A stretch of 64,000 nucleotides of DNA, from the NCBI GenBank assembly GCA_018396995.1, contig JAGTQB010000003.1, forward strand, positions 69,839-133,838. Direction: 5' to 3'. The DNA comes from Candidatus Bathyarchaeota archaeon (GTDB lineage Archaea > Thermoproteota > Bathyarchaeia > Bathyarchaeales > DTEX01). The position numbers were made by a program, and so were the translations under genes. Shown piece by piece: positions 62,867 to 64,000 of the stretch (position 1 is the first letter of the stretch; every line of letters starts with the position of its first letter). The notes beneath the pieces are model-generated. The model ran no database searches and had not been told where the DNA came from. It saw only the letters and a list, made by a program, of their open reading frames with translations.

Positions 62867-63631
62867 CGAATAAGGGAGTCGTTAAACTCGGCTATATGCG
62901 GGGAAGGGGGCATTAGCTGACCTCCCGAGTAGGGAACAATGGTCAGCTATATGACCCCGACCCGCAGGGAACCACCCGCCTAACATTTTTAAAGGACGCA
63001 GCAATAATTTAACGGGGTGTATCAGAGATTGCTTAATGAATTCAAAGACTTAATAGACCCGAAGAGACTGCCAGCTAGAAGGAAATACCTTTATTATTAC
63101 ATAGTTGGCCTCGTGGACGGCGAAGGATGTTTCTCAATATCGATTAAAAGGCAGGATGACACAAGGTTCGGCTGGGTAATCGATCCGGTCTTTCATGTCA
63201 CGCAGAGTAAGGATCAGGTTACAGTACTTGAGATTTTAAAGAGAGTATTCGGTTGCGGACGCATTATACCGAAACCTGGGCAGGAAGACTCAACACTCCA
63301 GTATGTTGTAGATGCACGAAGAAGTCTCGCGGAAAAAATAATACCCTTCTTTAAGAAGCACAAGCCTATTATAAAGTGGCGGGAATTCCAGTATTTCGCT
63401 GAAATAATTGAAGGATTAGAGAGAGGCGAACATAAGGATCCAGAGGGATTTAAAAATCTCCTGAAGAAAGCCTATGAAATTTCGCCGGACAGAAAATATG
63501 GGCTTGATGAAATAATCTCTGAAGTGGATAGGCGGGTGGGACGCCTCAGAGACCATACGCCGAGCGCCGTAGAGTGACCGTGAAGATGATCTCGAGGGCG
63601 AAGATATGGTCCAACCCCAAATATGGGGTTG
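62867..63631 (+). other. Group I-like intron in 23S rRNA (L1923 site, 765 nt)
   Basis: P1: exon GACTCT plus C (62861-62867) pairs with GGGAGTC (62874-62880), 7 bp, with T62866.G62875 as the U.G pair at the splice site. P5-like stem: AGCTGACC/GGTCAGCT (62915-62922/62941-62948). P3-like: GCGGG near 62898 with CCCGC near 62975. J8/7-P7': AAGATATGGTCC (63601-63612), very close to the classic S element. P9: AACCCC/GGGGTT (63613-63618/63625-63630), then terminal G 63631. I could not fit a bulge-helix-bulge at these ends. Removal restores helix 69 and the AAGGTAGCC region. Confidence 0.8.
63017..63577 (+). CDS. LAGLIDADG homing endonuclease, intron-encoded
   Basis: A 186-residue protein with one LAGLIDADG motif (YIVGLVDGEGCFSISI, about residues 27-42), so it should act as a homodimer. 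FHVTQSKDQVTVLEILKRVFGCGRI and YVVDARRSLAEKIIPFF are typical of the family. The start is GTG 63017. The gene lies in the loop expected for P8 of the intron. The A/T-rich coding sequence contrasts with the rRNA around it. Its target would be the uninterrupted 23S site near E. coli 1923. No tandem second motif or maturase feature is seen. Confidence 0.92.
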   Translation: MYQRLLNEFKDLIDPKRLPARRKYLYYYIVGLVDGEGCFSISIKRQDDTRFGWVIDPVFHVTQSKDQVTVLEILKRVFGCGRIIPKPGQEDSTLQYVVDARRSLAEKIIPFFKKHKPIIKWREFQYFAEIIEGLERGEHKDPEGFKNLLKKAYEISPDRKYGLDEIISEVDRRVGRLRDHTPSAVE

Positions 63632-64000
63632 CTCAAGGTAGCCAAATGCCTTGTCGGGTAAGTTCCGACGTGCATGAATGGATCAACGAGGGCCCCGCTG
63701 TCCCCGCCCGGCACCCGGCGAACCCACATTCGTGGAGGAACGGTCCACGGTCCCCCAGCGGGAAAAGAAGACCCCGTGGAGCTTTACTGCAGCCTGCCGC
63801 TGGGGTACGGCTGCGGGTGCAGAGTGTAGGCGGGAGCCGTTGACCCCACCTCTCCGGGGGCTGGGGTAGGCGCCAATGGAACACCGCCCACTTGCGGCTG
63901 TACCTCTTACCAGCGCCGGTGCGCGCTGGGACAACGGCAGGTGGGCAGTTCGGCTGGGGCGGCGCCCCCTTGAAAAGGTATCGAGGGGGCCCAAAGGTCG

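Noticed and set aside
62867..63631. Interpretation of the 23S intron as a bulge-helix-bulge intron
   Set aside because: At the boundaries that restore the rRNA, the required 4-bp central helix cannot form, whereas the group I pairings fit well.

Overview
This window is archaeal. It holds archaeal-type replication, transcription and translation genes: PCNA, both primase subunits, GINS, Orc1/Cdc6, RadA, RpoL, TFS, aIF2-beta, L10e, Csl4, Dph2 and TmcA. Many genes appear to use TTG or GTG starts, TATA-like boxes sit about 25 bases before several genes, and the RNA genes include a 7S SRP RNA and an intron-bearing tRNA. Formylmethanofuran/tetrahydromethanopterin C1 genes (ftr, fwdD, fwdB, fmdE), AMP phosphorylase and a uroporphyrinogen-decarboxylase-like methyltransferase, with no methanogenesis gene in view, point to a TACK archaeon. 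Bathyarchaeia is my best guess, but that is inference. The SRP RNA, tRNAs and 23S rRNA are far richer in G+C than the protein genes, which suggests a warm or hot habitat.

Layout. 1-8 kb: chorismate synthase (start cut off), SHMT, AMP phosphorylase, aPGAM, SRP RNA, a CTU1/NcsA-type tRNA thiolase and an S2P protease. 8-15 kb: a nucleotidyltransferase, then a C1 block (ftr, an ECF-like transporter, fmdE, fwdD, fwdB) and a QueT-like ECF component behind a structured leader. Two divergent small membrane proteins and a two-intron tRNA-Arg follow. 15-26 kb: two dCTP-deaminase-like genes, L10e, PEP synthase, the cluster dph2-METTL5-like-csl4-rpoL, an RNase III-like gene, sua5, radA, a winged-helix gene and cdc6. 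26-34 kb: an AIR-synthase-like protein, type IA topoisomerase, a PAC2 protein, Hsp20, TmcA and an acyl-CoA-dehydrogenase-like protein. 34-49 kb: a metabolic region with LivKHM lacking its ATPases, the UroD-like methyltransferase, a 2-oxoacid elongation set (synthase, dehydrogenase, dehydratase large and small subunits), a large fused flavoprotein, a QueG-like Fe-S protein and a GT-C-like membrane protein. 49-60 kb: tRNA-Cys, DUF424, aIF2-beta, ProRS, a GlcD-like oxidase, an MBL hydrolase, TFS, a methyltransferase, then pcn-priL-priS-gins packed head to tail, and a membrane gluzincin. 60.8-64 kb: the 5' two thirds of a 23S rRNA gene with no 16S gene directly upstream.

The most striking object is the 765-nt intron in the 23S gene. 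It does not look like the usual archaeal bulge-helix-bulge intron. By eye it has group I hallmarks: a P1 helix with a U.G pair at the 5' splice site, a J8/7-P7 element reading AAGATATGGTCC, a P9 hairpin and a terminal G. It sits at the position equivalent to E. coli 1923 and carries a LAGLIDADG endonuclease gene. In the same genome the tRNA-Arg(TCT) gene has two introns that both fit the bulge-helix-bulge rule, one of them at the unusual position 9/10. Other points of interest are the structured leader before the QueT-like gene, the GltD-like module nested inside a molybdo-flavoprotein domain, and an apparent loss of the catalytic glutamate in the acyl-CoA-dehydrogenase-like protein.
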